Notes: generated from the letters alone by a model not told the origin. Numbered from the stretch's first letter, positions 9,455-22,785 are shown. The stretch is 64,000 bases of DNA from Allomyces arbusculus (GCA_027604705.1 JADHYV010000070.1:1-64000), one strand, 5' to 3'. Numbers and translations: made by a program.

Positions 9455-11432
9455 ATGGGCCCGTTCCAGTTCAACTTCACGTTCACGAAGCAACAGCCGG
9501 CCGTGCCGCCCGCGTTCCCAACGCCGGCCTCCGCGCCTGCGCAGAACGTGTTTGACCCGTTCAACAGCGCGGGAAACGCGAACCAGCACAAGGGGAACTG
9601 TACTGTGCGCTTGGTGTGCGTTAAGCTTGGTCGTGTGCCTGGACTGACCGACCCACGCGACTTCTCAGACAACATGTTTGCGAGCGTTACGCCGTCGAAA
9701 CCGGCCCAGGAGGACGCGGTCATGGACGACGCGCCCATGGCTCACGCTCCGCCGCGTACGTCCTTCTCGCCGATGCTGCCGCGATCGCGCGCGTCACCTC
9801 GCGCTCACCGCGGCTTCACTCGATCTAGAAGGGGTCGGTCTGATGGGCCCGCCCAAAGGGAACAAACGCGCCCGTGACGGTGGCGACACGCGTACGTATC
9901 GGTTCTCGCCGTGCGTCACACCCGTCATTCCCTTGCTGATGGCGCGCATTTCCCGGTCGCAGAGAACGCTCATCCGGGCGGGCCGTTCGGCCAATCCGCA
10001 CGGAGAAAAGTCCTCCCAAAAGTAATGAACCAGGCCGCCGACTCAGGGCACGCGTCCGCCGAGGACGATAAGGGGCTCGCCGGCGGCGCCTTTGGCATGA
10101 CCAAGTCGCCCACGCAATCGACGGGTCTCTGGCGGTTCGCCAACTTCTGGGCGCCCGCACCCGCGCCGCTCGCCGCGCCCGTGCCGGAGATTGCGTTCTC
10201 TAAGGCGCCGCCGCCGCCACCGACGCAGATCCGGCTGCCGTTTATGAAGCCCGCCAACAACAGGCTTGTTGCCCGGCCCGACGAACCGTTCCACGTTTTT
10301 CTGCCGGCGACTTGGGCACTGCTCGAGGAGCACGAGTACGAGCAGTTTGCGCTCTTGCAGTGGGCCCAGATCACGAGCGACTACTCGTCGCGGTCCAAAG
10401 TGGCCCGCGAGGCGGCCTACGCGGCCAAGCAGGCGCTCGCTCCCGTGGACGCAATGTCGATTGGCGCGCCGGCGGCCAAGCGGGCACGGCGGGAGACGGC
10501 AGTGTTGGGGTTGCTCAAGAAGGCGATACCGTCCATGAAGTCGACCGCGGCGCCGCCGCAGCAGGTGTCGTCCTATCGGCCGCAGTACCTGAGCCTGCAC
10601 CAGGGCAAGTCGCTCGAGGAGCAGTTTGGCTATTCGGCGATTGAACACGTCGGCATGTTGCTGCCCAGGCCAATGGCATTTCTTTTCGTCTACCTGACGC
10701 GCGACGACGTGATCAAGAAGCAGGGCATTTTCCGGTCGCGCGGCTTGCACGAGATCCGGCTGCTGGCGCATCATAAAGTGGCCATGTTCGCCAACGACGT
10801 GAGCTCGTCCGAGCATCCGTCTCTGATCGATTCGTCATGGGCCTACGAAATGGCCGACCTTTTCAAGCAATTTTTGGCCGACGTACCAGGCCACGTAGTG
10901 CCCGAGAAGTTTTCTCCCCTGATTCGCGGTATGCCTTTCTTTGGTTGCGCTCGACGGCAACGGATAGCGTGGTCCTGACGCGACGATACTTGATGATTGT
11001 AGAGGCGGTCGAGCCGTTCTTGGCGGCGCGCACGGACCAGAACAAAGAGTACGCGGCGCAGGTGATCCGGCGCACGCTTTCCTGTTTGAGCCCATGGAAT
11101 CTCGCAATGCTTGCGTGTGCCATCTTGATGGGCGAGCGCATTCTCGCCGAAGGGCGCTGGAACTTGCTCGTGACCCGGGACGCGATCGCGGCCCTGCTGG
11201 GTCCGACCGTGTTTCACGAGTCGGACGTTTCGAACCCCAATGCATGGGACTGGTACGTGTGTCGAGTCGATTTGTCGGCCTCGTAGGAGCGCCATCTCAC
11301 GCGTTGATTGCGATTAGGATCCCGGCGGCATTTGAGTTGCTCATGGAGAAGGGGATCGACTGGATGTTCCTCATTCACGTCAACCATTTGCCCGTGCGAC
11401 TGCAGCGGGTGTGCGACTTCCCGACCCAGTAG
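9455..11432 (+). CDS. Divergent RhoGAP-domain protein
   Basis: Probably a GTPase-activating protein for a Rho/Rac/Cdc42-type GTPase. Six exons: 9455..9599, 9669..9755, 9829..9891, 9963..10928, 11003..11252 and 11318..11432. All introns are 65-74 bp, three of them start GTACGT, and the frames join without a stop to give 541 aa. The first 150 residues are low complexity, with a basic PKGNKRARD block. The RhoGAP-like part spans roughly residues 300-500. It carries GIFRSRGLHEIR (arginine-finger motif GIFR), an EMADLFKQFLADVPGHVVP helix and a CLSPWNLAMLACAIL block matching the usual P-NL-hydrophobic helix. The sequence is clearly diverged, for example SRG in place of VSG. The first intron is a multiple of three and stop-free, so its removal rests on splice consensus only. 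Confidence 0.72.
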
Positions 11433-11691
11433 CGGTCGGTCGCGCGGGGTGTGTGTGTGGGCCGATCGGGGGATCGGCTCGCGCGGGCGAGTCGGTTGCG
11501 TGAGGATTGAACCGAGGACTGTGCGCGATGTTGGTGGTGGACTGGAACGTAGGTGGAATAGGTGGGGGGCTATACCGATAAATCCGTTCTTTGCCCACTG
11601 ATTTTGTTTTCTCGCACTTTGGAGGTAGATGAGTGGCCACACTTGCTCGTCCGCCCGAACGTCGCTAACAACACATATTATAAGCTAGCAC

Positions 11692-14600
11692 TTACTCCTC
11701 GCCTGGCATCCCCGGCCCCACCGTCCCGCTCCGCGACACCGGCATGCCACCCACCTGCTGCGCCTGCGGTAACGGCGGTGTCGCCTGCGGCGACCCTGCA
11801 CCCGCTGTCCCCGCACTCGTCAAACCATAATACCCCGCCGGGAACCCCGGCGACGGCGGTTCCAGTGCGGGTGTCGCGACGCGCGACAACGAGCTCGACC
11901 GCGACTGCAGCGGCGACGCGCCAACCGACATTCCCGCCGCCGCGGCCGCACTCCACCTTGGCGCCGGCGTGTGCGGCTGCGACGGAACGCGCACGTTCAC
12001 GAGTCCCGGCGCGTCGACGAGTTCCTCGGCGATTCCGGCAGCCGCGGGACCCGCACGGAGCGAGTCGGACAGGTTTTGCCAGACGGTCGTGAGGAAGTCG
12101 GCGTCGCGGCAGTAGTGCAGGAAACTGTGCCGTAATTGGTCGACGTTGCATGTGGCGGTGCGGTCGCATTCCTTGGGTGTCAACAGAGGTGGAGTCGTGG
12201 GGGAGTGGGTCGTGGATGCGGCGGCCGACGCGGCGGGTGGTGGGGGCGGCGCTGAGGACGAGAGCATGTGTTGCTGCGCGTGCGACGGGATGTAGCTCTG
12301 CCCACCGGCAGCCGCCGCCGCCGCCGCCGCGGCAGGCGCGGCATTACTCGCCGCGTTGGTCGACCGCGTCGACGGCGCCGCAGTCGTTTGGTAGACCGGG
12401 TTCGGGATCCACAGGAGGCCCATGGCTGCGGGCCGCACAAGCACGTAGACGGTGCCCGACCGGTGAATGTACTGTGAGTACTCGATCGGCCGGCGTGCGC
12501 ACGACAGGCTCACAGCACCGTTTGGGAATTTCGAATCAGCCTCGAGATCGAGCACGAACCCAAACATTTTCACGAGCGCCGTCTCGTAAAACAGCGGCAC
12601 GACCGAGGCCACGTCGGCGTCGGCGATGGGCGGCGGCGGGACGGCTAAGTGCACGACCGTGTGCGTGTGGAACGCGGCCTCGTCTGAGGCCAGTTTCACT
12701 TGATCGATGGGCGCCTGCACCATTTTCAGCGCCGACCGCTCGGCTTGCCGCGCCCATTCGCGGAAGAGTTCCGCGAGCAACCACGTTGTAGAATTCAGCC
12801 AGTGGATCTGCACCGAGTAGCAGTGCCGCGCGTGGTGCGTCGTGTCCATGTGCATCACCGCACCCTGCTTGCGATCGCACTTGTGGTCCTTGTCAAGGTT
12901 GATCGCCACTTTGCGCGACAGCTCGAAAGGACGGACCACGGGCGGAGGGACCAAGGGGGGCACGATCGCCGCCTTGGTGGGCGTCGTGAGCGGCGCGGGC
13001 GCCACTCGCTGTAACGACGGCATCGGCGGCGGCAGGAACGACGTTTGGCTCTGGTTCTGGTTCTGCTGCTGCTGGTTCTGGATCGTGCGGTGGAAATATG
13101 CCGCGTGATGGTGCGGATGGTGCGGGCTCTGGCCCGCGGCCGAAGGCATCCGCGACCCGTGCACGGGCGTGACCGACGACCCCAGCGAGACGTCGGCGCC
13201 ATGCCTCGGTGCCGATGGCGCACCCGTCGTCGCGACCGCCGCCGCCGCCGCGGCCAGCAGCGCCCCCGTCCCTTGGTCGGGCGGCGTATGCATACTGCCC
13301 GTCCTCGTCTGCGGCTCCGACGCCGACACGGCCTCCGGCAACGTCGTTTGCGCCGGCTCGTCCGGCACACTATTCTTGGCCGTGCGGAACCACGCGCCAA
13401 ACGGCGTCCTCGGCTCCTGCGCCGCCGCCGGGACTGCCGCTGCCACCCCTGGCTCTTCCTTGACATACATATCCGCGCGCAATCGGTAATAATAGAACCC
13501 GTCGAGGAACGCGTGCCGGTTCAGCGCGTGTGCAACGAGCCCGGCCTTCACGAGCTCGTTGCCAATGGCCACGGCCTCGTCGCGCGACTTGACGTCCTCC
13601 ATGTGCTTGACCATCCACTCGACGAGATCCGACCCGAGGAACACTTTTTCGTAAACCGTCAAGTGCCACCGCCGCGTGCCAATCTTGATACTGCCCTGCA
13701 TCGCCGTCACAATCGCCTTCATCCGGTCGAGCGTGATCGGGCCCGCCGCCGTCGCCAGCGCGAGCGCGGCCTCGGTCGCGGAGACGGGAGGGGACGCAGC
13801 TGGCGCCGGTGGTGGTGCCGACGCGGCCGCAGCGGCAGCGGCAGCTGCAGCCGCGGCGGGCGCCATACTCCCGCGCCGCAACGACATGAGCGGCGAGAAA
13901 CTCAGCGCCGAGGGTGTCGGCGGGGCCTCCTCCTCCCCAGCTACTGCGGGCGGTTGCGGCATTTGCTGCAGCATCATTTCGTGTCGCACGTGCGCGGATC
14001 GCGTGAGGGACGTGAACTGCACCTTGACCACGCTTGGGTCGGCGACGTACTTGTGCACAACCGTCTCCAAAAACTTTTGGAACAGCGCGAGCCGGTTCTC
14101 CTCGTCGTCCAATTTTGCGTCGTTCCCGGACCCCAGCGCGGGTGCCGCATCCATCGGAATCAGGACAAACCGTACTCGGTACATGAAATGCACAGCGTCG
14201 GCCGCGGCGCCTTGGTCGTCATCGTCGTCGTCCGAACCCGACAGGAGATGATCGACGTAGTTCCACTTGAACATGGCGAGCTGCGGATAATCAAACGCGG
14301 CACGCCGCGGGAGGTAGCCCGTCGAGTCCCGCGACCACAAGTGGTACCGATACGTCGTCTTGCGCGTCGCGTACTCGAGCTTGCGCACGTACCGCTTCAC
14401 TTCCACGTTCGCGTCGGCAACGACTGACAACTTGTGCACGTGGTGGCCCATGCTCAGGAACGTATCGAGCGATCCGGTACCAGCTGCTGCCACGACGGCT
14501 GTAGACGACGACGCTGACGCTGCCGCCGCCGCGACCGACGCGCTCGGCGACCCGCACGCGGCCGCAACTACGACGGGCCCCGCACCTCCCACGACGCCCG

Positions 14601-17600
14601 CAGTTGTACCGCCCGGTCCACCGCCACCACCCCCCGCAACCGCGGGTACCGCGGCCCCCGCGGCAACCGCGTCCGGCGTAACCACCTGGAACCCCTGCGT
14701 CATCCTAAGCGCGACCATTTCCGCCAACAGCGCTCGCGCGGCCACCGCCTGCGGATTATTCGCTGCGCTCCCCATCATCCCGACTCCCATCATCATCGCC
14801 GCATTCGGCAAGGTCATTGCAAACGCGGCGGCCGCGTCGGCCGCTGCATTCGGATCGGTATTAAACGGCGAGACCGAGTAAGTGTACTCTTGGTACAGTT
14901 CCCTTCGCTCCTCGTCCGACGGGAACGAGTCGGTCGTGACCGGCAGAAGCGCGGGGGTGCACAACGACGTCCATTTGGGCGCGGCAATGTGCAGGTTGGC
15001 CGCGCGCGGGTAGATGTGGTGCCAGCGCTGGAGATGGGCGGACAGCTTGATCACGTTGCGGTACGGGTGCCACGGATTGATCAGGTTCGGGCGCAAGAAG
15101 CCGTGGTCCGCGGAGTGGAACGTCGGGTAGAACGCGCCCGCGGCCATTGTGGACGTTGGCGTGCCGTGTGGGAACCGCGCGGCACCACCCCCACCAGCTG
15201 GCGGTGGAGGGGGACCGCGGCCGAGCGCACCGCCGCCGTAGATCCCGTCGCGCGGCGGACTCCCGACGGTGCCCGCCGTATGTCTCCTCCCGTACAGGAC
15301 CGGCGCCGCGGACATCACGGGTGGGGAACCCGAGTCGCTGTTATCGTCGGGAATTGTTTCGAGGTGATGGTGCATGTGTGCCGAAACGACGGACGGCGCG
15401 CCGCCATTGGAGTCGAGCGACTCCCGCGCGGACGCGACCACGTGACGTAACATACTCTCGGTCGTGCGCCGCGACGAACCGAGTAAATTGGCCGTGCGCG
15501 GGCTCGTGGACAGGTACCGGTGGTGCACAGGACGGAGCATGTCGGACGTGGCCCGCGCAGGCATGGCCACGGGCACGCTCGTAGCCATCAGGCTCGCGGG
15601 GTACGTCGCCGGCGCGCTCCCGCCGCCGCCGTCGGTCGGTGAGATCGCGATCCCCGGTGGCGCCGAGGTCGTCGTGTGTGCCGACGCGGGCATTTCGTCA
15701 CCGCCGTGCGTCGCGGCGTACGTGGGCGCGGTCGTGATTGCCAAAGCGGACGGCCACGGCCCAGGCCGTGGGGGCTTATCGAGCGCTAGCGGGACCGGGC
15801 CCGTCGCCGTGCGCCGCCGGTCTGGCGAGGCGGTGTCCGACGACGCGGCCGCGGCCTCGGGCGGGACAGGCAAACCCAGTGCGAGGGGCCGCGCCTCGGG
15901 TCTCGCCCCCGCCGCCGGGGTCGCTGAAATAATCTCGATCAGCGACTGCGCGCTCGGTCCCGGGCTCGCAGAGACTCTCGCTGATGGCGCGCGACTCGCG
16001 TCGGTCCCCGGTGTCCCCGTCCCCTGCGGCGGCGGCGACGACGACCCCGCGCGCTCCCCCACTGCTCCCGCTACCGACGCGGGCGCAAACAGCCCCTCAT
16101 CAAACTTGTTCCAATCAAGTGTCGCGGCGGGGGGCATCGGAGGGACCCTCGGCTCGGCGGATTCGGCGGCGGTCAGTGCGACCGTGTTCCACTGCAATGC
16201 CGGCATTCGCGCCCGGGGCGTGAACGCGAGCGGGTCGTCCGTGTAGTAGTACGAGCAATCGATCCAGTCGGGCACCGTGAAAAATGCGAGTTCTGGGTTA
16301 TCGTCGTGGTCGTCGTCGTAGTAGAGCGGGTCCCACGACGCCGACACCATGCTCGTCTCCTGCTTGCTGCTGCCGCTGCCATGCTTGTCGCGCTTGGACG
16401 CCGCGGCGGACGCGGCCGCGTGGAGTGGGATCGGCGGCGGTGCCGTGGGTTTGTCGGGGAACGGGAACTTGGGCGGCGCGTAAAAGTAGTCGGGCTTGTC
16501 GCGCTTACCCCCAGCGACCGACGGGGTCGCGCTCACTGTTGGCGGTGGTGGTGGCGGTTGCTTCTCGGCGTAGGGGAACTTGGACGCGTAGACGAACAGC
16601 GGCGCGGCGTGCAGTGGCGGGCGGGTCAGGCACACGAGGTCAAGCCCGACGCCGTTATCGAGCATCCTCTGTGTCGTGAGCCGCAGCAGCGTCTTATCTA
16701 CTTCCAAGTACCCGGGCGTTGGGGTCACGATCAGGATCGATAACCCGGTGCGCACGAAATCCACGTCCCGGTCAATATAGTGCTTGTCGTGCGGGTTCAG
16801 GGCCAGGTTCACGGCCTCGAGCACGTTGCCCTGGTGCGCCGGTGCGAGGCGGCCACGGACGACGGGGACGCCTTCGGCATCGTAGACTTGCAGGACAGAT
16901 CGGACGAAGGGTAAGAATTCGCGCTTGAGCGTGAGGAGGACCGTCGACCAGTCGGTGCGCGTTTCCATGTCGACCATGACCTTGTAAAAGTCCTTGTAGA
17001 GCACGGATTGCCCGTCGAGGCCCGTCGCCGTCGAGGCCGTGCCGAGCGGACTGCTCGGACCCGCTGCACGGACGGGTTCTGGTGGCGCGTGGATCCCGAG
17101 CCCGACGGGCGTGCCGAAACTCGGGCTGCCGATCCCCGCGTGCACCGCCGGCGATGCGGATGCAGGCCGCGGTGGGACGTGCTCGCACTGCGCATCCTCG
17201 CGGGTATCATACAACACCCTCGTGAAGAACACGATCGTGACGAGATGGTTCGTGGCCAGCAACTTCCACCTTGCAAACAAGTCCGGTAAGAACCCGTCGA
17301 CGGCGCGTTCAAAGTACAAGTCGCCGTCATCAGCGCGGTCGTGCATTTCCTTGGCGATATGCACCAACAGGTAAATCCGTGCCGACTCGGACCGGAATAT
17401 CGTTTTCGTGTCGTGCGTGACGAGCCCACACGCGGCTTTGGTCGTGCCGCGGCGAAAGACTTCGCGCACTTGGCATTTCAGACCACCCGGGAAGGCGAGT
17501 TTCTGGGCGACATAGACGCATTGGCCGACGAGTGCGTGCTTGATGTGCCACATGTCGGACCGCGACAGGTATTGGTCCTTGACAGCGACCTCGATGTATT

Positions 17601-18473
17601 CAGCGGCGACGGACGCGGGGTCGATCTGGTGAGTCCTGGTGCGTTAGCGCGCGCTCGACTATGTCCATCTAATGGGAAGAGAAGAGCACGCACGGCCGTG
17701 ATCTTGACATCCGTGCGCGCCTGCAAATTGAACAGCGCCGCCAAGTGGCTCGCAACCGAGACTTGCAGCTGCGACCCCTTGGCCGCCGGGTCCGCGTCGG
17801 GCACTTTCATGACCAGAGCCGTATCCGGCGCGCCCAGCCTGTCAGCGGCCATGGCCTCGTCCCGGACCGCTGCTGGCGCATGCCAGGTCGCCGCGGCACC
17901 AATTGGAGGGTCCTGCAGGAGCGCAAGCAGCGCGGGCGACGCCGTAGCATTTGCATTGGCCGGCTCAATCTGGACCAACGAGCCGGCACCGAGAACCGCA
18001 ACGAGCGCGTCGCTCAGGATCATGTCGGCCTTGAACCGGTCGTCGGACCCTGGCGAGTGCACCCACAGATTGCACAGCCGGCCCGGGTCGGCGCGCGCGC
18101 GGTCGGCAGCGGTCGCGGCGGCGGCAGCGGCATTGGCGGCAGCAGCGGCGGCAGCAGCGGCGGCAGCGCGCGAGGGCATGGCGGCCAGGATCGCGGTGGG
18201 CGCATGCGGTGGGAGGACGGTTGCGGGCAGTGCGGCAATCAGCGGGCGGCGCGGGCCCACGGTCACGCCGGCGGCAGAAGAAGGGCCCACATGAGCGGAG
18301 ACACTGTCGGCGGCGGTCGAGGCCGACGCAGAGTAGGCGGACGGCAGGCCGGCATGCGCGCCGACGGTTGATGGTGCAGGGCCGTCATTGGTGTTGGGAT
18401 TGGCGGCCGAGTCGGGCGTGACGGTCGCGCGGCGGGTCAGCGAGGCGCCGCGGACGAGCGGGTGCAGGCCCAT
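11692..18473 (-). CDS. IML1: IML1/DEPDC5, GATOR1 (SEACIT) complex subunit
   Basis: Part of the GAP complex that switches off Rag GTPases, and so TORC1, when amino acids are scarce; acts at the vacuole surface. Exon 1 is 18473..17694 and exon 2 is 17625..11692, with a 68-bp intron (GTGCGT...ACCAG, phase 0). The product is 2237 aa, well above yeast Iml1 (about 1580). The excess is Ala, Gly, Pro and Ser tracts inserted between conserved blocks. Conserved parts include KDQYLSRSDMWHIKHALVG, VFRRGTTKAACGLVTHDTK, ARIYLLVHIAKEMHDRADD and GDLYFERAVDGFLPDLF near residues 270-370. A DEP domain lies near residues 1550-1640 (GSIKIGTRRWHLTVYEKVFL, then GSDLVEWMVKHM). The ATG at 18473 is chosen; an earlier in-frame ATG at 18620 would reach into the shared promoter. 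Confidence 0.92.
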
Positions 18474-18820
18474 GTCAGTATCATGGGCCGGCGGGCTGCA
18501 GCGGGTCGTCGGCGTCGTGGTGGTCAGTGGTGGTCGGGTGGTCGTGGTTGCTGGACGATGGTGGCCGCGAAGTCGAAGACCAGATCGCGACCAAGCTGCG
18601 GCCCCGTGCCGCCAAGTCATTCACCCTCGTCGTGGTGGTCGCGATGCTGCCGTCTCGACAACGACCGGCCACATCGCGCACAGCGACGACCGTGCGACGC
18701 CCTCTTCGCGCGCGCAACTTGCCGCACTCGTTCCGAGGCGCGTCCCCGCGCGCGGCCCACCCGCGCTCGATCGCCTGTGCCGCCCGCTCCACCCCGCTCG
18801 CCAACTCCAACCACGCAACC
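18474..18820. promoter_or_regulatory. Bidirectional promoter between IML1 and TFC4
   Basis: Only 347 bp separate the two start codons, so both genes must be driven from this segment. It is GC-rich with no TATA box and no CACGTG core. Pyrimidine-rich sequence precedes the TFC4 ATG (CGCAACCATGG). Confidence 0.5.
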
Positions 18821-21800
18821 ATGGCCACTCCCCCACCGCCCGGCGACTCGATCCAGGCGCAACTCGAGGCCTCGTTATTCGGTGCCCTCGAGGGCGACCC
18901 CGGCCTCGCGCAGGCGCCCGCCGCTTCCGCCCTCCCGGCGCCGCCCGTCTCGCCGCGCACTGCCGCGTCGCCCTTCCTGCCCTTTTTCCTCGTGCCGTCG
19001 TCGGGTCGCCCAAGCACCTTGGCCGCGGCCGCTTCCACCTCGGCGACAGCCACGCTCCCGCCCCCACCTCCGCTGCCAGCACAGACGATCCTGACGCCGC
19101 CGCCGCCGCCGCCGCCGTTGCTGCACCCGAACGCGGTCGCGAATTCGGCGTGCGCTCTCGACGCGCTGATCAGTGCCGTGCCTGCGCGCGCGCCGGGCGC
19201 CGGGAACAGTGGCAAGCCGGTGGCGTTGCCCCGGCACGTGAAGCGGACACGGTTTGATGATGAGGATGGCGACGACGAGGAGGGTGACGCGACCGGCGTC
19301 CGCCAAGCGGAACCAGAGGAGGAGGAGGACGACGACGACGACATTGACCTCGACGCGCAGTACGCCGTGGGCAACGTGGCCAACTGGATCCACACACACC
19401 CGCCGGCCCCACCGACCGGCGGCGCGGTCTACCAGCCGCCCCCACCGGCGCCACTGGCCGTCCCGACCGTTCCGGCGCAGGATCCGGACGCCGACCCCGA
19501 GTCCTACGCGACCGAACCCTACCAGCACTTGCGCGACGCCATGGACCGTTTGATGCACTCGGCGTCGGACGACAACGTCTCCGACGACTCGCAGGAAGAA
19601 TTCGAGGCCGTGCACCGCGACGACCTACGTCGGCAGTCGGGTGTGGGCCGTGCGCGCGGGAAACGGCGCGGCCGGCGCCGCAACGACCCGAATGCCGAGA
19701 CCGCCGTCGCCGACCTGATCCATGCGGCCAACGCGCGATACGTGTCGAAAGACTATGACGCCGCACGGCGCGCGTGCGAGCAGGCGATTCAGTTACAGCC
19801 GCGCGCCGACGCGGCCTACCGCGTCTTGGCGCTCGTGGCCGAAGAGCAAAAGGATTACCGCCGCGCGCTGACTATGTGGCTGTTTATGGCGCATCTGGTC
19901 CCGAAAAACTACGACTTGTGGCGGCAGTTGGCTGTCGTCGCGCAGCATTTCGGGACGGAGCGCGAAGTGTTCCACTGTTACAAGAAGGCGACGGCGGCGG
20001 ATCCCCGCGACTTGCTCGTCCCGTGGCATTTGATCAAGCACCATGACCGCAAGGGGCAGCTGTCGCCGCAGATTGATCTCTACAAGCACTTGTTGCGGCA
20101 GGCCGAGCACAATATGGTCCTGATGCGCCGTCTCGTCGAGATTCTGCAGCAAAAGAACATGGCGACCGAGGCCGCCGTGCTCATGAACGCGGCGCTCACG
20201 TACCACGCGAAGGGCAAGTACGTGCACCCGTGGGTCGAGCCCGCGCTCGAGGATCTTGGCGAGTCGCTGCTGCCGGCGCAGTACGAGTACGAGACGACTT
20301 TATTCGAGCGCATTACGTTCCGCAAGCAGTACGTCTTGACGCTCCCCACCGGGTCGCCCGACCTTGCCGATCCGGACCTCGGCGCCATGACCATCGACGA
20401 CCTGTTCCTCGCGTGCGACCTGCTCTTCTCGAACAACATGAACCACGACCTCCTCCTGCTCATCAAACGCGTCGTGCGCTTCTTCCAAGGCCGCCACGCC
20501 GAACTCGTGCCCGACGAAACCGTCTCCGACGCGGAATACAACCCACAACTGCACCCACGTCCTCCACTCGACGAGGCGTCCGCCGACGGCGGCGCGGGCA
20601 TGCCGCTCGAGTTCCGCGTGATGCTCGGAGTGTGCCGGCTGAATCTCGGGCACGTGGAAGTGGCCGAGACGCATTTCGACCCGCTGCGCGCGTACGCTGT
20701 CGCCGACCAGCTGGAATTGTACGAGATGATGCTCACGGCGTACATGAGCAACCGGCACTGGGCGAAAGCCGCCGACTTGGCCGCGGCGATGCTCGGTGTC
20801 GCGCCCGACGCGCCGGTTCCCGATGACCCGATCGAGGAACCGGATGCAGCCGCAGCCGCGGCGGCGTTGTGGTACAAGCGCGGTCACGCGCTCGCGCAGT
20901 TGGGGCAGTCGGACGCGGCGATCGCTGCGATGGAACGAGCGCGCGCATTGGATTCGACGGCGGTCGCGCCGCGCGAGGAGTTGGCCGATCTGTACCAGGC
21001 GCAGGGGCGGTCGAGTTCGGCGTTCACGGTCCTGTCCGAGGCCGAGCAGCTGATGGACGCGTCGCACTTGGACGCGATGCTGTTTGGGCGGCGGCCGGAC
21101 TTGCGCGGCACGCGCAAGCGGACCAAGTCCGATACGGGGTCCAAGCAGGCGTTGCTCAAGGACTGGACCGAGCAGGCGTCGACCGAGAAGGAGCGGTTGT
21201 CGAAAAAGTCGACGCGCAAGGAGGCGTTGCTCGCGAAAGAGCGCGAGGTGCGCGTCAAGTTTGAGAAGTTGCAGCTGATGTGGGCGGCGGGGCTCGACAA
21301 GTTGGACGACGAGCAGAGGCGAGAGTACCTGAGTACGGCCACGTCGCTGTTTGAGATTTTCAAAAATACGGCGGCCTTTTACCCGAGTGATCGGTCGGTC
21401 ACGTTTGCCGGGGTCGACGGCAGCTTTCGAATTCGCAATACCAAAATTGCCAAGTCCAAGTTTACCGAGGAGGGCGAGTACAAGTTGGTGGAGCGGCGCA
21501 TGTTTTTGGGTACGTTTCTGGTTTTTTTGTTCAGGTGAGCAAGGGCGAGAGTCGATGAAACTGACTTGTCGTTGCATAGCGCCGCGCGCCAATTACGACC
21601 CCAAGGACCTGGAAAAGCTCACGCAAGAGGAAAAGCTCATGATCCAGGCCAACTCGTACCTCGGGTACGCCATGGACGACTGGTTCGAGATGCTGATGCG
21701 AGCACGTTTTTTTCGTTTTGGCCCGGCTTCCGCGACCTTGTGATCCACATCCGGCTGACTTTTGCTCTCCATCACATCTAGTACTGTGTTGCCCTCGTCA

Positions 21801-22785
21801 AGGGGTACCAATCGGACCGCGCCTTTTCCGTGCTGCACGACGTGGCCGACGCCAACGTGTTTTGGCACGACAAGGCCAAGATGATTCGCATGCACGTCGT
21901 GGGCATGGCGCTCGGTGTCGCCGCGGCACGGCCTGAGCACACGACGACGCACGCGCGGTGGCTCATCACGCACTATCCCTACCATTCAAACGTGTATCGG
22001 CTCTACGCGGCGTCGCTGTGCTCGGGTGCACGCGACCGGCTCGCGTTCGCGTCGGCCAACTGCCAAAAGTTTTTCAAGCGTATGCTGCAGCACCGGTTTG
22101 CAGGAGCGTTGCGTAAGAGCATGACGCCCGCGGAAGTCGAGGCGCTGGGACTGCATCCCGGGTTGACGGTCCAGGATGAGACGGAGGCGGTGTGGACGGC
22201 GAAACCCGTGCTGCTCACGGTGTATGGGCATATCTTGTCGTGCGCCGCGAGTTATTTACCGGCGGCTGGTACGTTTGGCTGGATCGCGTCGTGGATCGTC
22301 GATGCGAATTCGTGATTGCTAAATTGACCTCGGAACGCCGCCTAGTACATTACCTCCGCGCCTACGCGCTTGCGCCCGACGATGCCATGCTCAACCTGAC
22401 CCTCGGCGTGGCCTACCTGCACCGCGCAATGCAGCGCAAGTCCGACAACCGGCACCAGAAAGTCGCACAGGGGATCGCCTTCCTGCTGCGGTACGCCGAA
22501 ATCTCGCTCGCCCCACCCACCGCGCCCGCTGCGGGCGAGCCGAGCGACGGAGATGTGCCGCCCGTCTTCCGGCAACCGAGCACGCTGGTGCTGTACAACC
22601 TCGGCCGCGCGTTCCACCAGATTGGGCTCGTCGCGCTGGCCACGCGGTATTACCGGATGGCGCTCGACGACAAGTCGGCACCGCAGTTCCACCGCGAGGC
22701 CGCGTATAACTTGGCGCTCGTGTACACGCACAGTAATGCCCCGCGGCTCGCGAAGGAGGTGATGCGCGAGTACCTCACGTTTTGA
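18821..22785 (+). CDS. TFC4: Transcription factor IIIC TPR subunit (Tfc4/GTF3C3)
   Basis: Assembly subunit of TFIIIC that bridges A/B-box recognition to TFIIIB at tRNA and 5S genes. Exons are 18821..21509, 21580..21701, 21782..22268 and 22346..22785, giving 1245 aa. The N-terminal 280 residues are Pro/Ala-rich and acidic. TPR units follow from about residue 295 (HAANARYVSKDYDAARRACE; AHLVPKNYDLWRQLAVVAQH). A C-terminal TPR block ends near YNLALVYTHSNAPRLAKEVM. Intron 1 (70 bp) and intron 3 (77 bp) start GTACGT. Intron 2 (80 bp) fits the reading frame only with a GC donor (GCACGT...CTAG), rejoining EMLMR to YCVALVKGY. The gene ends 7 bp before a 17-nt G run. Confidence 0.9.

Noticed and set aside
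13045-14427. 460-aa plus-strand open frame inside IML1
   Set aside because: Antisense to conserved IML1 coding sequence; Arg-rich shadow.
21706-21781. GT donor at 21706 for TFC4 intron 2
   Set aside because: It leaves the exon one base out of phase and breaks the conserved C-terminal block.
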